Source of the DNA: Piper betle
Taxonomy: Eukaryota > Streptophyta > Magnoliopsida > Piperales > Piperaceae
Assembly: GCA_033002965.1 (NCBI GenBank)
Contig: JAURVB010012928.1
Location: forward strand, 1-64,000
Direction: 5' to 3'
Length of the DNA stretch: 64,000 nt
Positions 10,620 through 22,125 of this stretch are shown in pieces; positions within the stretch are counted from its first letter, which is position 1; every line of letters starts with the position of its first letter. Position numbers and translations under genes: made by a program. The notes below the pieces were generated by a model. That model saw only the letters and a program-made list of their open reading frames with translations, was not told the DNA's origin and did not search any database.

Positions 10620-12618
10620 TCAGTATTGTCGCCTGCGTTTGAAGATGTTAGGCGTAGTTTGATCACGATCAAGGGTTGTAGGAGACCTGCCACATACGTC
10701 TGGAACATATACTGAATGGTCTACATGAATATGATGGATGTCTTTAGGCCAGTGGAGACCTGAAGCCGTTGGTGGAGATGGCACCTCTGGCACTGTCCAG
10801 GAAATCTCCGCAGCATGATTCAAGCATTCATCGACATCAACCCCTGTGTCAACGGCCTCCCTGTAGAATGGTGACCAATCCGAATCACTATTCTTGCCAT
10901 TGTCAGCCTGCCATCATAATAGAACATTAATTCAGGGGAACATTAATATGAGCTATTAATACTCGTATTTGTCTTTCAATCTTCTAATTTGTGAAAATGG
11001 ACAGAGTCAACTGCTAAGTTCAAGCAACAAAACTAAAACATCAGCTAGCGGGTCATATTTTCCTAAAGTGTTAAAGTAACTCGCTAGATTAGTCAAAAAG
11101 GTAGCTCAATACATTTCATCAGATTATCAATTGTTGTTTAGGACTGAACTTGCAAAGTAAAGAGTCAAAACAGACCTTAGAGGAACCTTGATCCATAAAC
11201 CCGTAATTCTGATTGATATCTGTTAGTCCAAACAAATCTGCCAAAGGCCATTCTGGCATTATCCCAGCTGGTGATGGTCCACTTGTGAAGGATGTTGCGG
11301 TAGCTTGAAAACATCCACCATTGTTATGTTGATTGGATGTTCCTTCCATGTTCTGGGAAGTTCTTAATACAGAAGCCCACTTTTTGGATACAATCCTTGG
11401 CTGAGCTACCGCAGTTTCTTCAGTTGAAATTGCTTTCTCTGTGTATTGTTTTTCGTTTAATTGAGATATAATTGGCTCGGTAGGTTCAAGTCCGACTTTC
11501 ACACCAGTAAGCAAAAACCTTTGATGGGCTGCAACAAACTGGTTTGCGGTATGGATTGCCACATCACACCTACGACAAAGCAATGCCCGATCTTCTAAAC
11601 AGAAGAAATAGCCTACCGTCTCCTGTAGAAAATAGATATAACAAACAGAAAACATGAGGTGAGAGATACAAAAAGGTAGCATGCCGTGAATATAACTGTA
11701 AAATTACTACCACTAGCACAAAATTCGGCTCTATTACTACTGGACTATTTTTAAGCAGTCCACTTTCAATTGTATACAGTCCATCGCACAAGAAGATATG
11801 TTATCTTCCAGCACAAGCAGCTCAAAGTTGTCAAGCTTGACATTGGAGCAGATCAAAATAGCACTTGACATCAGAGCAGATCAATATATTTAAGAGCCAA
11901 AGACACTTCTCTGCCATACTCGGCAAAGACACTTCACTACCATTACTCCGCATTTCATTCTAATTCCACATGCAAAATAAGGCATCAATCTAACCGCAAA
12001 TTTTCCAAGAACACAATTTTAACCATTCCAAAAAGTTTATCAGATCACATGAGCAACATTTCTAATTCGGCACCAGTACGCAAACAACTCAAAGAAACAC
12101 ACCAGAGATAACTAACTTCAGAATAATTATTCCTCAAACTGTAGCGGCAACATGAAAATACTTGCATGACTCAAACTAAGAGATCAATTTCATTAATACA
12201 AACTAACAAAATCCAAATTTTCCACAACTTCCGAAAAGAAAAAAGAAAAATAAAGGACGTTGAGCTGGTCACCTATGAGCTGAAAAAAACAATATCGCCC
12301 CTCAGATCCACCCATCAACACCACCAAAACAAATTACAAAAGGTACGCTCAAATCAGAACGACAAAAAGCCCAAAACCAGAAAACAAAAATCACGCATAA
12401 GAAAGCCTACCACATCAAGTTAGAGTAACATATACCTGACAGATATCGCACTTGGGCATGTGGGAGGAAGATGAAGCTAGCTGGACGCGCTGATGCTTGC
12501 TGGCCAGCTTGTTGGCGGCGTGCACCTCCTCGTCGCAGGCGGCGCACAGAGCTGCCTCGTCGGCGCAGCACAGCACCGACGCCTCCGCGGTCCCGCAAGC
12601 GTTGCACTGAATCTTCAT
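10620..12618 (-). CDS. BBX22: double B-box zinc-finger protein, BBX22/LZF1 type
   Basis: Three coding exons: 12436-12618, 11176-11622 and 10620-10907, all in phase 0, giving about 305 residues; the Arabidopsis relative is about 300. B-box 1 is at residues 5-45 ([14 protein letters not shown], then CAACDEEVH). B-box 2 starts at CDIC and is split by intron 1 right after CQ, continuing [19 protein letters not shown]. All Cys/Asp/His ligands appear present. There is no CCT domain, placing it in the two-B-box class. The C-terminus has [17 protein letters not shown] and ends KRRRQY, a signature of the BBX20-22 group. In Arabidopsis these are nuclear cofactors of HY5 in photomorphogenesis and pigment accumulation. 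Exon 1 is GC-rich and the later exons AT-rich. The start is the only Met before B-box 1. Intron 1 is 813 bases, intron 2 is 268. Confidence 0.9.
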
Positions 12619-13885
12619 CCCCGCCCTCCTCCCCCACCAAACAAGGAATACCCAGCTACGAAACCGGCTAAAGATGCGATCTTTATCGCCTTCAACTACG
12701 ACCTCGAGACTCCGTAGAAGATGGACGATCGCGGTGGAGTGGCGGTCGGAGTCCTAAAAATAGGAATGTTAAGGAGATTCGGTCAGGGGTGGCAGGGTTT
12801 AAGGGGCGGGGCATTTTCGGTATTTCGTGATTCGGTTCTTTTCGCCGACATTAGATGTGTTTTTAAATAAGATTATATTAATAAGATTGTTTTAATTAAT
12901 GTTTTAGGAAGGATTTTTTATTTAAACAAAATTAGATATAATAAGATCATTTGATTGTAAATAACATTTTAATCTTAGTCGGGCAATTCATTTATTTTTA
13001 TTATTATTTTGAGTAAAAATTAACCGTAAAGTCTTATAATGAGTCAAATTAATTATAAGACCCAATTAATTGTAAGAAAATTATTCCTCATTTAATATTT
13101 ATAATGATAATTTCAAAATTTTAACAACGAATAGCATCCTATTATCGACGCGTATTAATATGTTGATTGGATTTTTAGCCACTTTGACTGTAGGACCTCA
13201 TAGCAAATAATTATTAAACTATTTTTTGTAAAATTTTATTTGATAGTTGGAGAATATTAAGATGTTCACATATGAGATCCATTACAATAATGATGTGTGA
13301 TTAGAAAATATTATTAATGAGAATAAAGAGGTTTTAACCTTTAACCTATTATAATAAATTCATTATAATAGGTTAAGATGTTTTAGAAAATAATGTGATT
13401 AATTAGTGCCATGTATTTTTTACGAAAAAAGGAAGAGAATTTATTCAAAAAAATGACATATATGCATTTTAATAAAAATATGATGGTCATGTCTTTTAGA
13501 TTTGACCATTTTTATTTTTTAAAGAAAACAAGATAACAACATCACCGATTTCAATTTTTTATTAGAAACAGTTTTTCTCTATTATAAAAATATTTTTAAT
13601 GATATATAACACTTTAGAAATTAGAATGACGTAAAATAAAAAATCATTCAATTCCATATTTGATGAACAAATAATACATATATTTTAATGAAATTCATTT
13701 TTTTCTAATTTTAACTAATTATTTTTTAATAAATAATAATAATAATAAATAATGCCCAATGGGGGACAAAAATTACAGGTGGGGGGAAAAAAGCCAGAAA
13801 AAGTATTGGTGGTCTAAGAGCTGCCCCGGAGGATGATTAACACAAATATCCCAGAGCCCTCTGCTTGTGGCCTTTGCAGGAGATA

Positions 13886-13926
<41 letters not shown>

Positions 13927-14655
13927 TATATTATATTATTCATTAGTATATTTAGCAGACATGAAGGAGGATGTATAATCTAATGTATGGTCCTCCTCAA
14001 ATCTAGATAATAATGCACAAGCTCGAGGAGACAACTTAGACAAAGACAACTAATTATAAACAATATCTATGTTTAAGCCTTTTTATATAAGAAAGTAGGA
14101 GAATGAGGTGGGGCTTCAATGGACTCTCCACCATGTGAATTCCTGGTTGAGGAAGATGTGATTCGAGTGTACCCGTGTAAAATCTACCTGTTTAATTATA
14201 AACTTATTGGCTTAAATTATTTTTTGAAATAATTAATTTAAATTGAATATCTAGAGACACCCTTTGAATATCGATTAATATATTAAAATTTAATTCAATG
14301 TATGGTGGATGAGAGACTAATTTATATCTTAAAAAATTCCGTTTTTAAAATTTATTTCTTCAGCCTATAACTTAGATCGTACTACTAAACTAATTTAGCC
14401 CACTATTTAATATGATTTTTGATAATAGAATGTAGTGACCCGAATCAAGTACAAAATAATATGCCTAGATTATTTATTTAAAATAGTTAATTAAAGTTAA
14501 AAATATATAAGTACCACGGCTCTATTATATTAGATCATATGTTGGATGTGAAACTAATTTATGAAGCCTTTATTATAAGAATATGATTTAAATTAATTGA
14601 TTTTGTTGGTTGACACAAAAAAATGTTAATAACTAAGAAAATTAGAAGGTAAAAG

Positions 14656-14657
<2 letters not shown>
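12619..14657. other. BBX upstream region and AT-rich intergenic DNA
   Basis: The first ~220 bases hold the B-box 5' UTR and proximal promoter. Beyond that the DNA is AT-rich with no gene. A (TA)n tract lies at about 13889-13921 and runs into a TTATA repeat. Confidence 0.5.

Positions 14658-14702
<45 letters not shown>
14658..14702. repeat. (TA)n microsatellite, left flank of element 1
   Basis: Uninterrupted TA dinucleotides abutting the left end of the inverted-repeat element at 14703. Confidence 0.9.
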
Positions 14703-14705
<3 letters not shown>

Positions 14706-15573
14706 CTGGTTGCACGAATCAGCCGATTTAAATCGGATCGGCAGCGTGCCGATCCGATTTTGGGGCCGAATCGGTCGGCCCCGATTCCTATCGATTTAAC
14801 TCGGAATCGGAATCGACCGATTTAAATCGGAATCGACCGATTTAAATCAGAATCGGTTTTTAGTAAATTACTAAAATACCCTATGTATGATTTTTATTAA
14901 ATTATTTAAGCATGAGTAAAATGATAATTTCGATTTTAAACACCTAAAACCCGTCTCCCCACGCTTCCGCCCTCGCGCTCGCGCTGTCGCCCTCCGCCTC
15001 GCTTTCGCCAGCCGACCTCAGCTCCGCCCGACCTTCCGACCACGCCACCACGGCGGGCGAGGGCAGGGCGGGGCGCGACGGGCGCAGGATGAGGCTAACG
15101 GGGGAGGCGGGGCACGGCGGGCGAGGGCGGGGCGGGGCGGGTATGGGGGAGGGGGGCGGGCCGCGGCTAGAGCAGGGCGGGAGGGACTGGGGGAGGGCGG
15201 TGCGGCAGCCACGGGGGCACGGCGGCGGGGGGGAGGAGGGTGGATGCGGGAGAGAGAGGCGAGTTAAGGAAATACCACTCAGTGGCATTCTCGTAATTAA
15301 AACTTGACTCGTGTCTGACTCGAGTCAAAAATAATAACTAACTCTAAATAATTCAAAAAAATCTTAAAAATTATTATAAAATATAATACACACAATAATA
15401 TTAAAATGACATCAATATCTAATTTTTATATATTTATTTTATGAGTTGTCAAATATTATATGTGACCGATTTGGACCTATTCAGACCGATTCAATTGAAC
15501 CGATTCCTGGCCTATTTAGACCGATTCCAATTTCGATTCCAACTCCCTCGAAATCCGATTCCGATTTATGCAA

Positions 15574-15575
<2 letters not shown>
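14703..15575. mobile_element. non-autonomous (TA)n-embedded element 1 with AATCGG-rich ends
   Basis: The left end reads GGTTGCACGAATC and the right end, reversed, GGTTGCATAAATC, so there are short terminal inverted repeats. Both subterminal regions are crowded with CGATTT/AATCGG/CGATTC words. The interior is a very GC-rich block (about 14950-15250) followed by TTCTCGTAATTAAAACTTGA and an ACTCGAGTCA module (15285-15420). (TA)n abuts both ends. Open frames in the GC block are compositional and do not resemble a transposase. The superfamily is undetermined. Confidence 0.7.
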
Positions 15576-15666
<91 letters not shown>

Positions 15667-15673
15667 ATATATA

Positions 15674-15710
<37 letters not shown>
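15576..15710. repeat. long (TA)n microsatellite between two elements
   Basis: About 135 bases of TA repeats with single interruptions near 15663 and 15674. It is shared as the right flank of element 1 and the left flank of element 2. Confidence 0.95.
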
Positions 15711-15712
<2 letters not shown>

Positions 15713-16359
15713 AGTTGGGTAACCTGGGGCGACCCAGGAAATTTTCCTGGGGTTGCCCCGAATCTGGACCGTCCGATCATAAGGACGGTTCAGATCACTT
15801 TCCTCTCAAAACCCTAACCCGCCCCTCCTCCCATGCGCCGCCGCCGCGCGCCGCGCGACCCCGCCCTCACCGCCACCGTTGCTCGCCGTCATCCGCGGGC
15901 ATGGGCGCGGCAAGGAGGAACGGCGGCGGCGCGTCGGGCCCGTTGTCGCCGTGTTGCCGCGCCACCTCGCCCCCGCCGCCACCGTCGCTCGCCGCCGTCT
16001 CCTCGTGCCCCATGCTAGGGACCCTCGCGCCCCCGTCCGCGGGCGTGGACGTGGCAAGGAGGAAGGGCGGCGGTGCGTGGGGTCCCGTTGTCGACGCGCT
16101 GCCGCCGTTCCTCCTTGCCGCGTCCACGCCCGCGGACGGGCGCGAGGTCCCTAGCGTGGGGGCACGAGGAGGCGGCGGCGAGCGACGGTGGCGAGGTCGC
16201 GCGGCGGCGGCGACCGCTGCCGGCGGCGGCGGCGCATGGGAGGAGGGGAGGGCTAGGGTTTTGAGAGGAAGAGATCCGGACCATCCTTATGATCGGACAG
16301 TCCAGATTTGGGGCGACCCCAGGAAAAATTTCCTAGGGTCGCCCAGGTTACCCAACCCT
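15711..16359. mobile_element. (TA)n-embedded MITE-like element 2 with ~110-bp terminal inverted repeats
   Basis: The first ~110 bases (GTTGGGTAACCTGGGGCGAC, then GACCGTCCGATCATAAGGAC, up to AAAACCCTAA) return as the reverse complement at the end (about 16250-16359) with few differences. A small hairpin, GGACCGTCC..GGACGGTT, sits inside each arm. The interior is GC-rich and itself partly inverted (15830-16240). No transposase is encoded; the long frame across it is compositional. It is bordered by (TA)n on both sides. This resembles Micron-type elements described from rice, which reside in (TA)n tracts, but sequence identity cannot be claimed. Confidence 0.85.
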
Positions 16360-16374
16360 TTATATATATATATA
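16360..16374. repeat. short (TA)n, right flank of element 2
   Basis: TA repeats directly after the right inverted repeat, completing the microsatellite-element-microsatellite-element-microsatellite arrangement. Confidence 0.85.
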
Positions 16375-17560
16375 TTCAATGACGATAAAAGAGGTAAAAA
16401 GATTCAATGTAGTAATATAATTAGGTGAGTGCCATATAAAAAACACTTTTATATTTTTTCCTTGCATTTTTTAAAATAATTTTTTTAAGTATTAGAAAAT
16501 CATTCCACGGAAAATGACCCACAATGAATATACATTACTTTTTTAATAAATATAAATTGAATATATACCAGGGTTTTCAAATCAGATTTTCCTAAGACTA
16601 CATTTGGCAAGTACAACAAAAGTAGAAAATTTATGAAATCTATATTTAATAATTTATACCAAAACCATTGATCTTGTAATAAAAAATTAACCACTATAAG
16701 ATAATTTTGAAGTAAGATATAAGCAAGATTTCACACTAAATGGTTCCTCGTAGAAATTTCATCACCATCAACCCTTAAAACAAATAAAAAGACAATTTTT
16801 TGTAAAAATATTTTTCATTATATATTTACATCATTACTAACATTTCAACCTCTTGATATCGTGTTTTAGCCTTTTTTACATTGGAACTGATTTGGCCCTA
16901 CAATAACTATACAAGGCTATTAATAATTACTTAATTTAATAATTATTAATTATTATTAAAAAATTTAGGAGTCTAATTCTATTCAAATTAGAAATTAATA
17001 AAAATTAGTAAAATTTACTTATATATTTAAAATGATATTACAGGAATTAAAGTTTGCACTTAATAATACATACTTAATTTAGGGTTTTTATTTATTTACT
17101 AATTTATTATTATTTATTGTTAGAAAAACTTAGAATGTAATTTTATTCTAGATTAAAAATCTAAAAAAATGATAAAATTCTATTTAAACATTAAATTTTA
17201 CTTGGAATTAAAGGTTTTTACTTATTAATGCCTACTCAATTAAGATTATTACTTATTTTTAATGAATAATTAACATTATTTTTAATAATTTTATATAATT
17301 ATTGTATTCTAAAAATAGATTTTTTTGGTTAAAGTTAAATAGATATTCATTATTTTATTTAAAAATAATAATCAATAATTTTGTTGGAATTATTTGTGTA
17401 TTTTTAATATATATATATATATATCATTAATAAATTTCATATGTAACATCTTTGACTAGTTGTAAATTATTAGAACCAAAAAAATTTTATACAGTTTACA
17501 TCTAATCAACCAAATGGAGCGTACGCGAACGTTCCTCCCCAGCCAAACGAACCCAATAAT
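16375..17560. other. AT-rich intergenic DNA
   Basis: No gene or repeat family recognised; a short (TA)n lies near 17408-17424. The last ~100 bases belong to the NADK3 promoter region. Confidence 0.5.
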
Positions 17561-17652
17561 GTAAATGGGCTTGTAGGCTATTCTCTAAATACGTAAATGG
17601 GCTTGTGGGCTCCTCTAAATTCGTAAATGGGCTTGTGGGATCTTCTCTAAAT
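17561..17652 (+). promoter_or_regulatory. triple ~31-bp tandem repeat carrying site II motifs
   Basis: Three head-to-tail units start at 17561, 17593 and 17623, each beginning GTAAATGGGCTTGT and ending TCTCTAAAT or CTCTAAAT. Every unit contains TGGGCT, and a second GGGCT follows in unit 2. TGGGCY is the plant site II element bound by TCP factors. The array lies 130-220 bases before the NAD kinase start codon, where a core promoter is expected. Confidence 0.65.
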
Positions 17653-17782
17653 CATCAGTAAACGGGTCTCCCTCCCTCGAGTCGTGCCCGTGTCCGGTTC
17701 CTCCCACCAACAAAGCCATTCGTCCTCTACCAACCGCCGGCGGCGTCCACGGCGGCAGCGGCAGCGGCGGCGGCCTCGGAAG

Positions 17783-20421
17783 ATGACGAGGCCGCGGGTT
17801 CTGCTGCTGCTGAAGCAGATGAACATCTTCAACTCCGCTTCGACTTCCATGACGGCCGTGAAGAACCTACGTGTACTACCTTTTCTACCTTCAAAGTTGC
17901 CGTCTTTGATCACCTTTTGTCTATTTTGTCGTGTCGGTTGTGTTGAAGTCGGTGTATTTAGATGACGACCATGGTTGTTTGCAGCTGGGTGTTAGCCCTT
18001 TGAGGTTCACCTTAGTATTGAAGTTATCGTTTATTAGGACTTTTATGTATGACGTTTTATGCAAAAAGGTGACGCTTGTTAGTTCAATTTTTTGGATATA
18101 GAGCTGTATGCTGTAATTTGTGTTGGTATCAAATGCTTTGGATGGCTGTGCAGCTTGTATGGGATTTTTTTTTAATTGGTTTGTTTAGAATGTTGGATGT
18201 ACTCTAAGGTGGGTGATTGATCCATAAATGGCATTTGTCTGATAAGTTCTTTCAAGGTGCAGGATTACGGTATTGGAAAGATTGTGTTTTAGCATGGAGG
18301 AACATGAATTGTCACCTTTTTTGTTGTTTTAAGTTTTCGTTCTATATTTGCATATATTTGCAGTAATTAGTAGTACCCTTCTTTACTATCATCATGGCAC
18401 ATATGATTCGTTCAATCTTCCTTATGGTTGCATTCTTGATCTCAACTTTCCCCCGGCATTTGTGTTTTACTACCTCTCTGTTAGCAGATGGGAGTAGGAC
18501 GGTTTTGGAACGGGCAATTTGATGCAGAAGATCCATTTGAAGCTAAAACATTCTTCTTACAATTTCAGCACCTTACTACTTTTCCATATTCTTTCTTATT
18601 TAACTCCACTTTATTTTCTTTTGATGCACTAATGTACTCATTGTCAAATTTGTTGCACTGGCTATACTCTTATTTATTTGTTATTTCCTTTTTCCTTAAG
18701 TATCCCTCCGCTTTTGTTTGGTTCTTTGTGACCTCTCCTCATCATTTTATATCACTTTGAGCCAAATCTGTAGTGGAATCAATTAGCTAGGACTGAGCAT
18801 GCTAAATGGTACTAGTCTGCTTTTGAAGGCTTTAATTTCAGGCATTCAATGGCAAGATTGGACCTCATTTTTCTCCCCTCGTCTCTTTTTCTGCCTGCAT
18901 CAAAATGTTGATGGAATTGATTGTGCAACCTTAGAGTCTCTTCTTTATCATGACAATGTTTTCATAATTTATTGATGCATCTAGTGATGTCTAAAGGTTG
19001 ACTTTTACATGGGAAAAGAAATGTACGGTGGTAGCTGGAGAGGTTCAATACTGTTTTCAATGATCTTTACCATCTCTGGGAATGGTATTTGTTGCGTTGA
19101 GCATATGATTTGAATCTAGTTATAGTGTTCGTCTTATGCTGTGATGTTATTATAACATTGACATTATCTGGGTTGAAGAGCTTGGCCTGCAATTGATGAG
19201 CTGGTTTTTGATGATGAAACTAATTTGCTATTACATATAAATTCCCTCTTTTTTTGCCGTTGATGGTTGCAGATTAGAGGCTACTTGGAAGACAGGTGCA
19301 GGATTCACAACGATACGGTAAATTTCTGTCAGGATGTTTTAAGGCGCAAGTCTGTTGACTGGGAGACTCTTTTGCGGAGTAATCTGTCTCAACCAATTCA
19401 CAATGTGGATCTTGTTATTAGCATTGGTGGGGATGGGACTCTTTTGCAAGCGAGTCACTTCATGGACGATTCAGTTCCCATTTTAGGAGTAAATTCTGAT
19501 CCAACTCAAGCTGAAGAGGTACTGTATTTGTGGAACTTGGACGGCAGATTTGTATTCATTTTTCAAATGTACAACTTCTTTGCATTTCAGAAAATTTTTC
19601 TTCTTTTGATACTTCTATTGCCTATCATATATGCTCCTGACTTTTTGAGGTTGAGGAGTATAGCAATGAATTTGACGCTACACGGAGCACTGGTTATCTA
19701 TGTGCTGCAACTGCAGAAAACTTCGAGCAGGTGACTTACCTTTTTCAGCCGCATGTGTAAATACTTCTACATTTACGATGATGATAGATGTACCTTGCTT
19801 TTTTATAGGTGATTGATGAAATCATGTCCACCCATATGCGTCCAACAGAATTATCCAGAATATCAGTTTGCTTAAATGGTCAAGTCTTACCAACACTTGC
19901 TCTAAACGATGTTCTTATTGCTCACCCATGTCCAGCAACTGCTTCACGCTTCTCATTTCTGTAAGCAACACTCTACTTTAGATATATGGATCTGAAGATT
20001 GCAAGTTTTACTTAATGTGCTGCCTTTTGTACACAGCATAAAATCAAAGGACAAGACAGACTCATCTCTGATGAACTGCCGATCAAGTGGTCTGCGAGTC
20101 TGCACGGCTGCTGGATCAACAGCAGCCATGCTATCTGCTGGAGGGTTTCCAATGCCCATCACAAGCAAAGACCTACAATACATGGTTAGAGAGCCTATCA
20201 AGAGTTCTTATGCGCCTACAAACTTCCAGGGGGTAATCCAGCCTAACCAGTCCATGGTTGCTACATGGTATTGCAAAGAAGGCGTGGTCTACATTGATGG
20301 TTCCCACGTCTTGCACCTACTTAGCCATGGTGACACCATGGAGATATCATCAAGAGCCCCTACTCTAAAAGCTTTCTTACCTTCTCACTTGTTAAAAAAG
20401 CTGAAACCTGGAGACCTGTAA
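17783..20421 (+). CDS. NADK3: NAD(H) kinase, NADK3 type
   Basis: Phosphorylates NADH (and NAD+) with ATP to make NADP(H). Five exons fit consensus splice sites: 17783-17872, 19273-19518, 19650-19730, 19809-19960 and 20037-20421, giving 317 residues, the same as I recall for Arabidopsis NADK3. Key motifs are GGDGTLL (82-88), HFMDDSVPILGVNSDP, ALNDVLIAHP, and CRSSGLRVCTAAGSTAAM in the last exon. The protein starts MTRPRVLLLLK and lacks the long regulatory N-terminus of NADK1/2, fitting the NADK3 class. Intron 1 is about 1.4 kb. The stop codon overlaps a donor-like GTAAGT (20418-20423), so an alternative 3' end is possible. The C-terminus PGDL lacks the peroxisomal SRY-like tripeptide reported for Arabidopsis. 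The first donor (GT at 17873) is the least certain boundary. Confidence 0.9.
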
Positions 20422-20439
20422 GTAAACGTGAAATTTTGT

Positions 20440-21910
20440 TTATGGTGCCAACTCTGCCAACATATAAATTTTATGCTATATGCATTGCATGTCTGATCCC
20501 AGATAAAGGAGAATTGGCCCAAGGAAGCTCATTGATTGTTACATGTATATTCTAATCTTGTGGCATCGAGCTGATATGGTCTTAGACTCTTGTGAAATTG
20601 TGGAGTTGTGGAACTGACCAATTATTTGGGTTTAGGTGAATCGTGATGAATGATAAATATTGGAGTCTTAAAAAATTGGTATGAATATATGTATAGTTAC
20701 AGAACTCAAATTTACACATTTGTAAGAGAATATTAGCCCCAAAATTAGGGTTGTTCATTGAAGCAAGTATTGCTTAGCTCAAACACGTCTCCTTTAATTT
20801 CAAGTTTGAGTCGAGCTATTGATATTTGAGCTGCATTGAGTTTAAATTGAGTTATAGCTGCCTTGATTTGTATTTATTAATCCTCTTCTTAGTTGTAATT
20901 CATAATAAAATTTAATTTTATAGTCAAAGTATTTCAAATTAACATAATTATATATAAAAAATAATTTAGTCTGCATGTGTTTACATAAATTTGTTATTAT
21001 CATGACACAAATTTAGGCCTCCTTATTTAACATCTAGTCGAGTTTTGAATCAAATTTTCTTGAAAGGAATACCGAATCAAATCAAACCCAGCGAGCGAAG
21101 ACCAATGAAAATTAGTCAACGTAACCACTCATGAAGACTAAAGGGAAAATGTGATTAATTTCTAATTACCCATAAAGAACAAAATGTTGCCGTTGATGAA
21201 GTTAAACTTTATTTAGATCGAGTCAAGTTTCGAATAGGCTTTTTTGCTTTCGAGTCAAATGGAGCTTAATTAAATGGGGCTTAATTGAGTGTTGAACAGG
21301 GATTAGTCAATGTAACCGATCATGAAGATGAAACCTCTATACGAAATGTTGCCGTTGATGCGTTTTACCTTTATTTTCCGTTGGCTTCTTTGGCGTTTGT
21401 GAGAGTTACATGCCCTTGCAATCTCTATATATATTCATCATCTTCCCCTCACCCCTACTAACTCACACAACCACATCTTCTTCTATTCTCAATCTCTAAA
21501 TCCTTCCACAATAAGCTTTGTCTTCCCTTTTGATATCAGTGGCCACCATGAAAGATGTCAAAATGGAGAGAAGCTCTAGGTGCTTGAAATGGTGATGAGG
21601 AATCCAATTAGTCCTTCTGAACAACCTCCAAATCCATCTTCCACACACGAAACAATGACTCTATCACCTTCTCCGTCAACATCTTCCTCACCTGCCATGA
21701 ACCATAATGATGTGATCTCTATTGGGTTCATCACAGTACTACTCTCTCTCTTTGTGGTTGGGTGGTTGGAATTATCATGCATTATCAATCTGGGTCGAGT
21801 TTACTCTATGTTATGCACGCTTATTAGATTGTTGAAGGGTTGTACTATCTGACATCTTATTACGTAGTGGCCAGTGCATTGTTGTAGTTTACTTATTATG
21901 TGCTATTCGA
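20440..21910 (+). repeat. segmental duplication, copy 1
   Basis: Sequence after the NADK3 stop codon (CCAACTCTGCCAACA near 20447) recurs near 30690, and GACCAATTATTTGGGTTTAG near 20616 recurs near 31509. Homology continues through an AT-rich stretch and the promoter, leader and 3' part of an early-nodulin-like gene. The order is the same as in copy 2 (30490-33200), so this is a direct duplication now separated by about 8.6 kb of transposon DNA. Confidence 0.8.
21426..21852 (+). pseudogene. truncated early-nodulin-like gene copy
   Basis: The promoter TATA tract (21426-21434), leader (CACATCTTCTTCTATTCTCA) and 3' third match the intact gene at 32281-33098. The signal peptide and nearly all of the plastocyanin-like domain are deleted: the leader runs directly into CTTCCCTTTTGATA. 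A further 19 bases are missing before TATCAGTGGC, and the Pro/Ser-rich linker is shortened. The open remainder (21580-21852) encodes ISPSEQPPNPSST, the Ser-rich segment and the hydrophobic tail VISIGFITVLLSLFVVGW. Without a signal peptide or folded domain it is very probably non-functional, although a spliced or leader-initiated short product cannot be excluded. Confidence 0.8.
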
Positions 21911-22125
21911 GGATGTAATGTGTGTGATATGTATGTGTATGCTCAAATCGATCTGGGGTTGAGCTTTCTGTCGGTTAGACGCTTATTGTGTGATGGCAAA
22001 GCCATCAACAAACCTCCTATTTGTTATTAGAATATATCTCCGTCAAAGAGAACATATCTCCATCAAAGAGAATCTTGGGTAAAGATCAATACATTTATGG
22101 AAGGCTAAGTCCTTTAAAGATATAA
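21911..22125. other. 3' flank of the truncated copy
   Basis: A short direct repeat, ATATCTCC[G/A]TCAAAGAGAA, lies at about 22032-22072. Nothing else recognised. Confidence 0.4.

Noticed and set aside
15441..15817. Open frames encoding long Tyr-Ile repeats
   Set aside because: They are direct translations of the (TA)n microsatellite and run into transposon arms; no protein is implied.
15715..16428. 237-codon open frame across element 2
   Set aside because: It spans both terminal inverted repeats and a GC-rich core with open frames on both strands, so it is compositional; no transposase motif.
18488..18760. 90-codon open frame
   Set aside because: Falls wholly inside NADK3 intron 1 and has no recognisable domain.
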